NCBI RefSeq assembly: GCF_000349945.1
Contig: NC_020516.1
Span: 310,001-374,000 of the forward strand
Direction: 5' to 3'
From: Azoarcus sp. KH32C
GTDB lineage: Bacteria; Pseudomonadota; Gammaproteobacteria; Burkholderiales; Rhodocyclaceae
DNA: 64,000 nucleotides
The position numbers and the translations under genes are program-made. Numbering within the stretch: the first letter of the stretch is position 1; every line of letters starts with the position of its first letter. Shown one piece after another: positions 18,238 through 26,552 of the stretch. Below the pieces are notes generated by a model. It worked only from the letters and a program-made list of their open reading frames with translations, did not search any database and had not been told where the DNA came from.

Positions 18238-19484
18238 TGCGTCCGTTCTCGCTATCCCGTCGCCGCTGGCTCGCGGGAGGCTTCGCCCTCGCCGCCGGCG
18301 GAGCCGCGATGGCCGCTTCGCGCCGCCCGTGGCTGATGAACCCGTGCCGAGCAACGCTGCCCGACGAGCTCGCGCACCACGAGCTGGTTCAGGCTGCCTG
18401 GGAGGGGCTCGATCCGGCCCAGGTGTGGGACTGCCACGCGCATCTCGCCGGCATCGGCGATGGCGGCAGCGGCGTGGCGATCTCGCCGACGATGCTGAGC
18501 CCGCTGCATCCGCTGCAATATCTGCAGCGCCTCTTCTACCTCAACGCCGGCTGCGCGCACGAGGCGTCGGGCCGTGTCGACCAGAGCTACGTCGAACGAT
18601 TGCACAACCTGATGGAAGGCATGGCGCCGGGCTTCAAGCTGATGCTTTTCGCCTTCGATCAAGCGCATGACGCCGAGGGACGCGCCCAGCCCGAGCGCTC
18701 AGCCTTCTTCGTCCCGAACGCCTATGCGAGGGACGTCGCGCGCGCCGCGCCGCAGTGGTTCGAATGGGTGTGCTCGATCCATCCCTATCGCCCGGACGCG
18801 GTCGCTGCCCTTGAAGCCGCCGCGGCCGACGGCGCCCGCGCCGTGAAATGGCTGCCGCCGGCGATGGGCATCGACCCCGCTTCGCCCGCCTGCGACCGCT
18901 TCTACGACGCGCTGGTGCGCCTCGACCTGTCGCTGATCACGCACGTCGGCGAGGAGCAGGCGGTCGCCGGCGCAGGCCATCCGGAATGGGGCAACCCGCT
19001 GAGCCTGCGTCGCGCGCTCGATCGCGGCGTGCGCGTCGTGATGGCGCATTGCGCGAGCATCGGCGAGGACACCGACCTCGACCGCGGCCCGAACGGGCCG
19101 CGCGTGCCGAGCTTCGATCTCTTCGCGCGCATGATGGCCGAGCCGCGCCACGCGCAGCACCTCTTCGCCGACATCTCCGCGATCACGCTGCGCAACCGCA
19201 AGCTCCCGGTGCTGCGTGCGATCATTGAGCGCGAAGACTGGCATCCACGGCTATTATTCGGCACCGATTACCCCTTGCCGGGCATCCTGCCGCTGGTGTC
19301 GCCCGCGCAGCTCGCCGCCGAAGGCATGCTCGACGCGGTCGCGGTGCCGGTGCTGGAAGCCGTCCGCGAGCACAACCCGATCCTCTTCGACTTGGCGCTC
19401 AAGCGCCATTTGCACAGCGGCGGCAAACGCCTCGCCACGACGATCTTCGAAACCCGACGCTTCTTCTCCCGGACCCCGACATGA
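18237..19484 (+). CDS. Amidohydrolase-family protein with twin-arginine-like leader
   Basis: A 415-residue TIM-barrel metallohydrolase of the amidohydrolase 2 type. Metal-binding landmarks are CHAH near residue 65, a His in LITHVGEE, VVMAHCAS and LLFGTDYPLPG. The N-terminus LSRRRWLAGGFALAAGGAAMA resembles a Tat signal, so the enzyme may be exported folded. ATG 18237 overlaps the aas stop by one base; a GTG at 18234 is an alternative. It sits between the two lipid-remodelling genes and overlaps the next start by 4 nt. Substrate unknown; an exported substrate related to lipid head groups is speculation. Confidence 0.8.
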   Translation: MRPFSLSRRRWLAGGFALAAGGAAMAASRRPWLMNPCRATLPDELAHHELVQAAWEGLDPAQVWDCHAHLAGIGDGGSGVAISPTMLSPLHPLQYLQRLFYLNAGCAHEASGRVDQSYVERLHNLMEGMAPGFKLMLFAFDQAHDAEGRAQPERSAFFVPNAYARDVARAAPQWFEWVCSIHPYRPDAVAALEAAAADGARAVKWLPPAMGIDPASPACDRFYDALVRLDLSLITHVGEEQAVAGAGHPEWGNPLSLRRALDRGVRVVMAHCASIGEDTDLDRGPNGPRVPSFDLFARMMAEPRHAQHLFADISAITLRNRKLPVLRAIIEREDWHPRLLFGTDYPLPGILPLVSPAQLAAEGMLDAVAVPVLEAVREHNPILFDLALKRHLHSGGKRLATTIFETRRFFSRTPT

Positions 19485-21361
19485 GCTCCCAATTCAAGCT
19501 GATGGGCGAGCGGCGCTTCCTGCCCTTCTTCCTGACCCAGTTCCTCGGCGCCTTCAACGACAACCTGTACAAGAACGCGCTCGTCGTGCTGATCACCTTC
19601 CAGGCGGCGCGCTACACGACGCTCGCGCCGGGGGTGCTCGTGAACCTCGCCGCGGGTGTCTTCATCCTGCCCTTCTTCCTCTTTTCCGCGACCTCCGGCC
19701 AACTCGCCGACAAGTTCGAGAAGACGCGCCTGATCCGCTTCGTGAAGCTCTTCGAGATCGGCATCATGGTGCTCGCCGCGGTCGCCTTCGCACTCGATTC
19801 GCTCTCGCTGCTCTTCGCCGCGCTCTTCATGATGGGCGTGCATTCGACGATCTTTGGGCCGGTGAAGTACGCCGTGCTGCCGGTGTATCTGCGCGAGGAG
19901 GAGCTCGTCGGCGGCAACGCGCTGGTCGAGGCCGGCACCTTCATCGCGATCCTGATCGGCACGATCGCCGGCGGCGTGACCATCGCGCTACCCGGCGGAG
20001 CCGCATGGCTGTCAGCCGCGGTGATCGCCGTCGCCGTGCTCGGCTACCTGACGAGCCGCCAGATTCCGCCCGCGCCCGCGGCCGATCCGGGCCTGAAGAT
20101 CAACTGGAACCCCCTCACCGAAACCTGGCGCAATATCGGTTTTACGCGCGGCAACCGCACCGTCTTCCTGTCGATCCTTGGCATCTCGTGGTTCTGGTTC
20201 TACGGCGCACTCTTCCTGTCGCAGTTCCCCGGCTACGCGAAGGACGTGCTCGGCGGCGACGAGCACGCGGTGACGCTGCTGCTGGCGCTGTTCTCGGTCG
20301 GCATCGGCGTCGGGTCGCTGCTGTGCGAGAAGCTCTCGGGCAAGCACGTCGAGATCGGCCTCGTGCCCTTCGGCTCGATCGGCCTGTCGCTCTTCGCGTT
20401 CGACCTGTGGCTCGCGAGTCCTGCGGTAGCGCACGTCGGCGACCCGCTGCCGCTTGCCGCGGTGCTGGCCACTCCCACGACCTGGCGCGCGCTCTTCGAT
20501 CTCGTGATGATCGGCGTCTTCGGCGGCTTCTTCATCGTCCCGCTCTACGCGCTCGTGCAGTCGCGCTCGAACCCCGCGCACCGCTCGCGCATCATCGCCG
20601 GCAACAACATCATCAACGCGCTCTTCATGGTCGTCGCGGCCGGTCTCGGTGCGGGACTTCTCGCGGCGGGCGTGACGATCCCGCAGCTGATCCTGATCAC
20701 CGCCGTGCTCAACGCCGTGGTCGCGATCTACATCTACACGCTGGTACCGGAATTCCTGCTGCGCTTCATCGTGTGGATGCTGGTGCACACGGTGTACCGC
20801 CTGCGCGTCGAAGGCATCGAGCACGTGCCCGAGGAAGGTCCGGCGCTGATCGTCGCGAACCACGTGAGTTTCGTCGACGCGCTGATCATCACTGCCGCGT
20901 CGCGGCGCCCGATCCGCTTCGTAATGGACCACCAGGTTTTCCGCTGGCCGCTGCTGTCCTTCGTGTTCCGGGCCGGGCGCGCGATTCCGATCGCGTCCGC
21001 GAAGGAAGACCCGGCGATGATGGAGCGCGCCTTCGAGGAAGTCGCCCGCGCACTCGAAGCCGGAGAACTGGTCGGTCTCTTCCCCGAAGGCAAGATCACT
21101 GCCGACGGCGAAATCCAGCCCTTCCGCCCCGGCATCCGCCGCATCGTCGAACGCACGCCGGTGCCGGTCGTGCCGATCGCGCTGCGTGGCTTGTGGGGCA
21201 GCAGTTTCAGCCGCAAGGACGGCCCGGCGATGAGCCGGCCGCTGCGCCGTGGGCTTTTCAGCCGCATCGAGCTGGTCGGCGGGGCGCCGGTCGCGCCCAA
21301 TGCCGCGACGCCGGAAAGCCTGCAGGCGGCGATCGCCGGCCTGCGCGGTGAGATGCGCTGA
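19481..21361 (+). CDS. LplT-like lysophospholipid flippase fused to PlsC acyltransferase
   Basis: A 626-residue fusion. Residues about 1-420 form a major facilitator transporter with about 12 membrane segments (FLTQFLGAFNDNLYKNALVVL at the start, typical of LplT). Residues about 430-626 form a glycerophosphate acyltransferase with NHVSFVDA near 459 and FPEGKIT. LplT flips lysophospholipids inward and Aas or PlsC re-acylates them. With the Aas-like gene two positions upstream, this makes a complete lysophospholipid repair system. In many bacteria all three modules are one polypeptide; here they are split by an amidohydrolase gene. The start overlaps the upstream stop (ATGA). Confidence 0.92.
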   Translation: MSSQFKLMGERRFLPFFLTQFLGAFNDNLYKNALVVLITFQAARYTTLAPGVLVNLAAGVFILPFFLFSATSGQLADKFEKTRLIRFVKLFEIGIMVLAAVAFALDSLSLLFAALFMMGVHSTIFGPVKYAVLPVYLREEELVGGNALVEAGTFIAILIGTIAGGVTIALPGGAAWLSAAVIAVAVLGYLTSRQIPPAPAADPGLKINWNPLTETWRNIGFTRGNRTVFLSILGISWFWFYGALFLSQFPGYAKDVLGGDEHAVTLLLALFSVGIGVGSLLCEKLSGKHVEIGLVPFGSIGLSLFAFDLWLASPAVAHVGDPLPLAAVLATPTTWRALFDLVMIGVFGGFFIVPLYALVQSRSNPAHRSRIIAGNNIINALFMVVAAGLGAGLLAAGVTIPQLILITAVLNAVVAIYIYTLVPEFLLRFIVWMLVHTVYRLRVEGIEHVPEEGPALIVANHVSFVDALIITAASRRPIRFVMDHQVFRWPLLSFVFRAGRAIPIASAKEDPAMMERAFEEVARALEAGELVGLFPEGKITADGEIQPFRPGIRRIVERTPVPVVPIALRGLWGSSFSRKDGPAMSRPLRRGLFSRIELVGGAPVAPNAATPESLQAAIAGLRGEMR

Positions 21362-21366
21362 GGGTG

Positions 21367-21390
21367 GCGGCGCGGCCTCAGTCGCGCCGC
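21367..21390. repeat. GC-rich inverted repeat between convergent genes
   Basis: GCGGCGCG and CGCGCCGC separated by 8 nt, overlapping the end of the minus-strand hydrolase gene. There is no T run, so it is not a typical intrinsic terminator. Confidence 0.3.
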
Positions 21391-22256
21391 AGGAAGGCCT
21401 CGATCGCGGCGGCGACCTGTTCCGGCTGGTCGTGCTGCACGTTGTGGCCGGCGTCGGTGATCGTCGCCCGCTCCATCGTCGCGAAGCACGCTAGCCGCCG
21501 GGTGACCTCGTCCGGCTGATCCTTGAAGCGGTTCACGACGTAACCCTGGTCGGCGAGCATCATCAGCACCGGCGCCTGGATCGCGCGCCAGCCGGCCATC
21601 ACGTCCTCGACTTGGTAACGCACCGGGGACGCGACTTTGTGCCACGGATCGGCAGCCATCGACACCTGTCCGTCGGGCAGTTGGCGCGACACATTACGGG
21701 AGAGGAAGGCGGCGCGCGCCTCGGTGAGCCGCGGGTTGACCTGCCGCAGGCGACGCGCGAAGGCGTCCTGGCTCGGGTAGTTGCGCACCGGCTGCTCGCT
21801 GCGCAACTCGTCGAGCCAGTGCGCGATGTGGCCGGGCGCTTCGTCCGGCTTCGTCGTCGAGAGGCCGAGGAAATCCATCATCACGAGCTGCGAAACGCGC
21901 TCAGGACGGGCGCCCGCGTAGATCGACGAGATCGCCGCCCCCATGCTGTGGCCCACGATGCGCACCGGGCGATCGGGCGAATAGTGCGCGAGCAGCGCGT
22001 CGAGGTCGCCGTAATAGTCCGGAAACCAGTACGCGCGCCCCAGCCATTCGCTGTCGCCGTAGCCGCGCCAGTCCGGCGCGATGACGTGCCAGTCTTGCGC
22101 AAGCGCATCGACGACGAACTGGAAGGTCGCCGAGGCGTCCATCCAGCCATGCAGAAAGAAGACTGCGGGCGCGTCGGGCGCGCCCCAATGGCGGACGTTG
22201 TAGCGCAGCCCGCGGATCGGGAGCTGCTCGCAGCGCGAAGGCAGATTCGGTTTCAT
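21378..22256 (-). CDS. Alpha/beta-hydrolase family protein
   Basis: A 292-residue alpha/beta hydrolase without a signal peptide, so probably cytoplasmic. The oxyanion-hole motif FFLHGWMD, the nucleophile elbow GHSMG (catalytic Ser near residue 104) and the C-terminal catalytic His in DAGHNVQHDQPE are all visible; the acid is likely Asp in MLADQGYV. The sequence is in the general esterase/epoxide-hydrolase-like group and the substrate cannot be told. It is convergent with the LplT-PlsC gene, with 16 nt between. No obvious functional link. Confidence 0.85.
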   Translation of the reverse strand: MKPNLPSRCEQLPIRGLRYNVRHWGAPDAPAVFFLHGWMDASATFQFVVDALAQDWHVIAPDWRGYGDSEWLGRAYWFPDYYGDLDALLAHYSPDRPVRIVGHSMGAAISSIYAGARPERVSQLVMMDFLGLSTTKPDEAPGHIAHWLDELRSEQPVRNYPSQDAFARRLRQVNPRLTEARAAFLSRNVSRQLPDGQVSMAADPWHKVASPVRYQVEDVMAGWRAIQAPVLMMLADQGYVVNRFKDQPDEVTRRLACFATMERATITDAGHNVQHDQPEQVAAAIEAFLRRD

Positions 22257-22309
22257 CCCCGAATGATAGCAACCGCGCGCCGCGATTCGGCGCGCACTGC
22301 GCCACAGGC

Positions 22310-23425
22310 TTACGCCCCGGTCGTCTCCTTCGACGTCAGCGTGTAGCGGAAGCCCGCCGGGTCGAGGCTGTCGAAGCGTCCGTCGCGGCCTTCGCCCTGC
22401 GGGTACATCAGGTAGGGCGCCTCCGGCCCCTCGCTGCCGGGCAGCGCGAGGTCGTGGCCGAAGTTGTACGCCAGCCAGTTCATCTCCCAGGCGCCGAACA
22501 GCACCTTGCGCGCGCTGACGACCTTCGGGTCGTACATCGGCAGTCCGCCGGGCGGTTCTTCGAGCGCCACCTTGCGCACGTCGGCCGGATCGATCGGCAC
22601 CCAGCCGTACTGCGACAGCCAGACCTCGGCACGGCAGTGCTGGGCCTTCGACACGTCGCCGCTCTTGCCGAGGCTCTTATAGCCGTAGCGCGAATCGGCG
22701 ACGCGGATGCCGTACACGTCGCGCGCCGGGATGCCGAGCGAACGCGCCAGACCGACATACAGCGCGTTGAGGTCGGCGCATTTCCCGGACAAGTCGCCCG
22801 TCTCCAGCATCGTGCGGATATCACCGAGCCCGCAGCCGCGGGTCTTCGGATTGCGGAAGGTGTTGTCGACGATCCAGTCGTAGATCGCGCGCGCCTTCTC
22901 GACGTCGGTCGTCGCCCCTTGGGTGATCTTGCGCGCCGTCTCGAGCACGATACCGTCGGTCGGCAGCAGTTTCGTCGCGTGGGTGTACAAGGTGCGATCG
23001 GCAGCCGACAGCACGGGCGCGCGGCCCGGGTTCGTCAAGTCCAGGCCCCGGTCGCGCGTCACCACGCGGCTCGCCACCTCGATCACCGGTGCCTCGGTCC
23101 CCGGCGCCCACTGCGCATGCAGCATCGTTGCGCCGTACTTCGGGTCGGTGACGATTTCGACCTGCTTTGCATTGCCCTGCCAGCTGTTGCCGACAACGCG
23201 GCTCCAGTCCGCCTCGTTGACGCTCGGCAGCGGCACCCATACTTGCGTCGGTGCGTCGGAGGCGGGCGCCTCGATGCGGCTCGTCAGCTCGAAGCTGCGC
23301 CAGCCGTTCGCCGCCGTGGGCGCAAATTCGGGCAGGCTGGATTGCGGCGCCGCGGCGCGGGCCCAAGCGGGCAGGCCGAGGCTGGCGGCGAGCGTGGAGG
23401 TCTTGAGGAAGCTTCTGCGATTCAT
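22310..23425 (-). CDS. Exported transglutaminase-like protein
   Basis: A 371-residue protein with a Tat signal (MNRRSFLKTSTLAASLGLPAWARA). The transglutaminase-like cysteine protease fold (about 165-285) has the catalytic Cys in GDLSGKCADLNALYVGLARSLGIPAR, the His in QHCRAEVWLS and the Asp in WVPIDPADVRK. The N-terminal 120 residues form a beta-rich domain (FELTSRIEAPASDAPTQVWVPLPS) common in these proteins. ATG 23425 yields the intact Tat motif; an earlier ATG at 23458 would overlap the TlpA-like gene. Likely periplasmic, perhaps a peptidase or amidase; substrate unknown. Confidence 0.85.
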   Translation of the reverse strand: MNRRSFLKTSTLAASLGLPAWARAAAPQSSLPEFAPTAANGWRSFELTSRIEAPASDAPTQVWVPLPSVNEADWSRVVGNSWQGNAKQVEIVTDPKYGATMLHAQWAPGTEAPVIEVASRVVTRDRGLDLTNPGRAPVLSAADRTLYTHATKLLPTDGIVLETARKITQGATTDVEKARAIYDWIVDNTFRNPKTRGCGLGDIRTMLETGDLSGKCADLNALYVGLARSLGIPARDVYGIRVADSRYGYKSLGKSGDVSKAQHCRAEVWLSQYGWVPIDPADVRKVALEEPPGGLPMYDPKVVSARKVLFGAWEMNWLAYNFGHDLALPGSEGPEAPYLMYPQGEGRDGRFDSLDPAGFRYTLTSKETTGA

Positions 23426-23450
23426 GTTCGATGTTCCGGAAAAATGCGTA

Positions 23451-23996
23451 TCAGGCATGCGCCGGCGATCTGCCGGCGAAGGCGCGGATGCGGGCGCGTA
23501 CGGCGTCCGTGTGCCAGTCGATTTCGCCGCGCACGCGTAGCCGCGGCTGGTGCGCGGCATCGAGCAGCAGCGTCGTCGGCAGGTAGCTCACGTCCCAGGC
23601 GCGGGAGATGACCTGCTCGGGGTCGGCTACGACGATCGGGTCGACGAGGTGGTCGGCGAAGAATCGGCGCACCTCGTCCATGCGATCGGCGACCGCGACC
23701 GTGACGAGCGCGATCGCCGGCTCCGCCTCGTCGAGGCTGACGAGCGCAGGCATTTCGGTACGGCAGGGTTCGCACCAGGTCGCCCAGAAATTCACCAGCA
23801 CGGCGCGGCCGCGTAGCGGATCGAGGGCGCGCCGCAGCGCGGGGGGCGGCGGCGCCGCAAGATCGATCGCCTCGAAGCGATCGTCCGGAGAGCCGGCGCG
23901 GGCCGTGGCGCAGACCGCCGGTGCGAGCGTGGCCGCAGCCAGGCCTCCAATGGAGGTAAGCACGCGCCTTCGCATGGCGCGACGCATGTCGGACAT
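23451..23996 (-). CDS. TlpA/ResA-like thioredoxin-fold protein
   Basis: A 181-residue exported protein with an Arg-rich leader (MRRAMRRRVLTSIGGLAAATLAPAVCATARA) and a thioredoxin fold with the active site WATWCEPCRTEM near residues 70-80, and cis-Pro in YLPTTLLLD. Such TlpA-type proteins reduce disulfides in the periplasm, often for cytochrome c maturation. The start at 23996 follows GAGAGG at good spacing. The stop lies 25 nt before the transglutaminase-like start, so the two are probably co-transcribed and the thioredoxin may keep the transglutaminase Cys reduced (inference). Confidence 0.85.
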   Translation of the reverse strand: MSDMRRAMRRRVLTSIGGLAAATLAPAVCATARAGSPDDRFEAIDLAAPPPPALRRALDPLRGRAVLVNFWATWCEPCRTEMPALVSLDEAEPAIALVTVAVADRMDEVRRFFADHLVDPIVVADPEQVISRAWDVSYLPTTLLLDAAHQPRLRVRGEIDWHTDAVRARIRAFAGRSPAHA

Positions 23997-24333
23997 GAAT
24001 ACCTCTCCCGATTCGGTTTCAGCCACCCCGGTGCGGAAGCCGCCGGGGTTTAATGAGGAGCCTCGCGGCCCCGTTGGATTGCCTGTGCGGTACGCAGACC
24101 GCGTTGCGAAACCCCGATGCACAGATCGGCGTAAATTTTCGCAACGCACATTATCGCAGTTGCGGGCGCCGACAGCACGGGCGTGTGCGCGTTTCGGGGA
24201 ATTCGCCCGCACGGCACCGGGTTGACCTGCGTCAGTGGCCCGCGTGATACGCGGTTGGAATGTTTTGACGTGTGATAAAGTTCACGCCTTCGGTTTCGGG
24301 CCATTCGGTCCAGCCTTTTTGCGGAGAATTCCT
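23997..24333. other. Divergent intergenic region (337 bp) with a nested inverted repeat
   Basis: No coding sequence is supported. It separates the TlpA-like gene (minus) from the lipoprotein gene (plus). At 24101-24147 it contains an 11-bp inverted repeat (GCGTTGCGAAA / TTTCGCAACGC) enclosing a second 5-bp one (CCGAT / ATCGG). The plus-strand side has TTGACC (24222-24227) and TTGACG hexamers, but no convincing -10 partner. Confidence 0.5.
24101..24147. repeat. Nested inverted repeat, 11-bp outer and 5-bp inner arms
   Basis: Outer arms at 24101-24111 and 24137-24147 are exact reverse complements; inner arms CCGAT (24114-24118) and ATCGG (24125-24129) enclose a 6-nt loop. It could be a regulator site or a structured leader for either divergent gene. 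Confidence 0.6.
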
Positions 24334-25062
24334 GTGAATCGTTGGTTGTTGGTCGCTGTGGCCGCATCGGTCGGCCTGTCCGCCTGTTCCAAGAAAGAAG
24401 AGGCCGCTGCGCCCGCTGCTGCACCCCAGGCTGCGGCGCCCGCTGCAGGCGGTCCGGCCGCCGTGTCCGCGGCGACGCCGAATTCCGGCAAGGTCCTGCA
24501 ACTGCTGCAAGGCGGCGGCTACACCTACGCCGAAGTCGAGATGAGCGGCGGCGAGAAGGTCTGGATCGCCGGCGGACAGATCGACGTCAAGCCGGGCGAC
24601 GTCGTGCAGTGGGGCGATTCCGCCACGATGACCAACTTCGCATCGAAGTCGCTCAATCGCACCTTTGATCGCATCCTGTTCGTGAACGCCTGGGGTCCGG
24701 CCGGCGCCGCCCCGACCGGCGTCGCGCCGCACGGCTCCCCGATGGGCGGCCAGGCGATGGGCGGCCCGGGCATGGGCGGACATCCCCCGATGCCGCAAGC
24801 CGGGGGCGAAGCCGCTCCGGCGGCCGCGCAGAACGTCAGCTCCGGCCAGGTGAAGAGCGTCACGACCGGCGGCGGTTACACCTACCTCGAAGTCGCCAAG
24901 GACGGCGGGGTCGTCTGGGTCGCCGCGCCGATCACCGACGCCAAGGTGGGCGACACCGTGAGCTGGAGCGACGGCATGGTGATGACCAACTTCACCAGCT
25001 CCTCGCTGAACCGCAAGTTCGACCAGATCATCTTCGCCAGCGCGGTGAAGGTGGGCAAGTAA
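24334..25062 (+). CDS. Lipoprotein with two tandem NrfJ-like domains
   Basis: A 242-residue protein starting at GTG, chosen because GGAG precedes it and because it gives a proper lipoprotein signal with lipobox LSAC (VNRWLLVAVAASVGLSACSKK). Two copies of one small domain follow, at about 50-120 and 170-242. Shared signatures are GGGYTYxEV, WxA and TMTNFxSxSLNRxFD. An Ala/Pro-rich spacer precedes the first copy, and a Gly/Met/Pro-rich linker (about 125-165) separates the two. The repeats resemble the NrfJ-type OB-like domain seen near multihaem cytochromes, but that is recall, not a search. Location: outer or inner membrane, periplasmic face. Function unknown. A strong terminator follows. Confidence 0.75.
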   Translation: MNRWLLVAVAASVGLSACSKKEEAAAPAAAPQAAAPAAGGPAAVSAATPNSGKVLQLLQGGGYTYAEVEMSGGEKVWIAGGQIDVKPGDVVQWGDSATMTNFASKSLNRTFDRILFVNAWGPAGAAPTGVAPHGSPMGGQAMGGPGMGGHPPMPQAGGEAAPAAAQNVSSGQVKSVTTGGGYTYLEVAKDGGVVWVAAPITDAKVGDTVSWSDGMVMTNFTSSSLNRKFDQIIFASAVKVGK

Positions 25063-25113
25063 GTCGGCAAGTAAGCGACGACGCGCGGCACGGTCCGCGC
25101 CGTCCGTTCATCG

Positions 25114-25144
25114 AAAGGGCCGCGGGCGATCGCGGCCCTTTTTG
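25114..25144. terminator. Intrinsic terminator between lipoprotein and creA genes
   Basis: A perfect 11-bp stem (AAAGGGCCGCG / CGCGGCCCTTT) with a 6-nt loop followed by T5. The leading A run also gives a weaker signal for the minus strand, so it may serve both convergent genes. Confidence 0.9.
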
Positions 25145-25146
25145 CG

Positions 25147-25641
25147 TCAACGGCGAAGAGGAATCGGTGTTCCGCGATCGACGGCGACGGCGGTGACGCT
25201 ATTCTTCGGGCTGCCTTCGATCAGCTTGTCCGAGTAGGTCAGGTACACCAGCACGTTGCGTTTCGCGTCGACCATGCGCACGACCTGTAGCCGCTTGAAG
25301 AGCACCGACAGCCGTTCCGAGAAGACCTCCTCCTGCTGCGGCAGCGCCTCGCGCACATGGATCGGACCGACCTGGCGGCAGGCGATCGAGGCCTCGGCGA
25401 GGTCTTCCGCGATGCCTACCGCGCCCTTGATGCCGCCCGTCTTCGCGCGCGATACGTAGCAGGTGACCCCCTCGACGCGCGGATCGTCGTAGGCCTCGAC
25501 GACCACCTTGTGATTGGGGCCGATCAGCTTCCATACCGTCGACACCTCGCCCACCGATTCGGCGAGCGCGACGCGACCGGCAAGGCAGCAGGCACCCGCG
25601 GCACAGGCCGCGGCAAGGCGTCGCAGACGGGCGGAATTCAT
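25147..25641 (-). CDS. creA: CreA family protein
   Basis: A 164-residue exported protein with a signal peptide (LAAACAAGACCLAGRVALA). The mature part carries the CreA hallmarks: VSTVWKLIGPNHKVVVEAYDDPRVEGVTCYVSRAKTGGIKG and the highly conserved AEDxxxASIACRQVGPI. The family is widespread in proteobacteria but its biochemical role is not established. The start at 25641 is favoured over an upstream in-frame codon because GGAG lies at good distance and the signal peptide begins there. It is divergent from the triheme cytochrome gene. Confidence 0.92.
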   Translation of the reverse strand: MNSARLRRLAAACAAGACCLAGRVALAESVGEVSTVWKLIGPNHKVVVEAYDDPRVEGVTCYVSRAKTGGIKGAVGIAEDLAEASIACRQVGPIHVREALPQQEEVFSERLSVLFKRLQVVRMVDAKRNVLVYLTYSDKLIEGSPKNSVTAVAVDRGTPIPLRR

Positions 25642-25848
25642 CGCAGGGGCTCCATTTGGGCGGGGCAAATGTCTAGTTGCCCAGTATAGACCCCTATGAC
25701 CATGCGATGCCGCGGGGACGGAATCGAGGTTTTCGACGTTTTTCTATGGCCTTGTCGGCCCGAACGGGGCAGAATTCCCCGGATTCGGGCATGGCCATTG
25801 CTCCCATTCCCGCCCCAGTTCCTGCAGTCCGTTCCGACGCGTGTATCG

Positions 25849-26502
25849 ATGATCGCAAGACCGCTGTTGCTTCCGTTTTTTGTGGCATCCCTCGTGGCGG
25901 CCGTCTGCTTGCCCGCCGCCGATACCCAGGCGGCACTGAAGGCCGTGGAGGTTCCCGCGGACGCGGCGGCGCCCGAACCCGCCCGTGTCGAACCGCCGCC
26001 GCGCGTCGTCGAGCGCAACAATCCGAGCGACGAGTTCTACGATCCCTCCAGCCCGGCCTTTGATCGGCTGCAGCGCGCAGGCGAAGCGCTCGACGGACTG
26101 CCGCGCGACCGCGACGGCAAGATCGACTGGATGACCGCGCTGCGCCAGGGGCTGATCAAGCCGCGCCAGCGCCTCGACGGCAAGGATCGCGAACCGCCGC
26201 TCGACCTCGATGTGATCCTGCGCAACACCAAGCAGATGCCCAACGTGCGCTTTCCGCACAAGGCGCACACCGAATGGCTCGATTGCACGAACTGCCATCC
26301 GGATCCCTTTGAGCCCAAGGCGGGCAGTACCCGCATCAAGATGGAGGACATTTTCCGCGGCAAATTCTGTGGGAAGTGCCATGATCGGGTCGCTTTCATC
26401 ACGCATCGCAACTGCTACCGCTGCCACAGCGTGAACCCGGACGGTACGCCGGCGCTGCCGCCGCCCGTCCTGCCGGTGCATCCGGCGAGCCAGACTCACT
26501 GA
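25849..26502 (+). CDS. Exported triheme cytochrome c (c7-like)
   Basis: A 217-residue protein with a signal peptide (MIARPLLLPFFVASLVAAVCLPAADTQA) and three CXXCH haem sites close together near the C-terminus: CTNCH, CGKCH and CYRCH. A His in VRFPHKAHTEW upstream is a typical distal ligand. This spacing resembles the c7-type triheme domain. The middle of the protein (about 60-130) is Pro/Arg-rich without cofactors. It is likely a periplasmic electron carrier matured by the Ccm system encoded at 51335-58372. The start at 25849 is chosen for the signal peptide; no good ribosome site is visible. Confidence 0.88.
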   Translation: MIARPLLLPFFVASLVAAVCLPAADTQAALKAVEVPADAAAPEPARVEPPPRVVERNNPSDEFYDPSSPAFDRLQRAGEALDGLPRDRDGKIDWMTALRQGLIKPRQRLDGKDREPPLDLDVILRNTKQMPNVRFPHKAHTEWLDCTNCHPDPFEPKAGSTRIKMEDIFRGKFCGKCHDRVAFITHRNCYRCHSVNPDGTPALPPPVLPVHPASQTH

Positions 26503-26552
26503 TCCGGTTCGCCCACAAAGACAAAAACGCGTCGCTCGCAAGGAGGAGACAA

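Noticed and set aside
24222..24250. TTGACC and TGATAC as promoter of the duplicated-domain lipoprotein
   Set aside because: Spacing is 17 nt but the -10 matches only 2 of 6; too weak to call.
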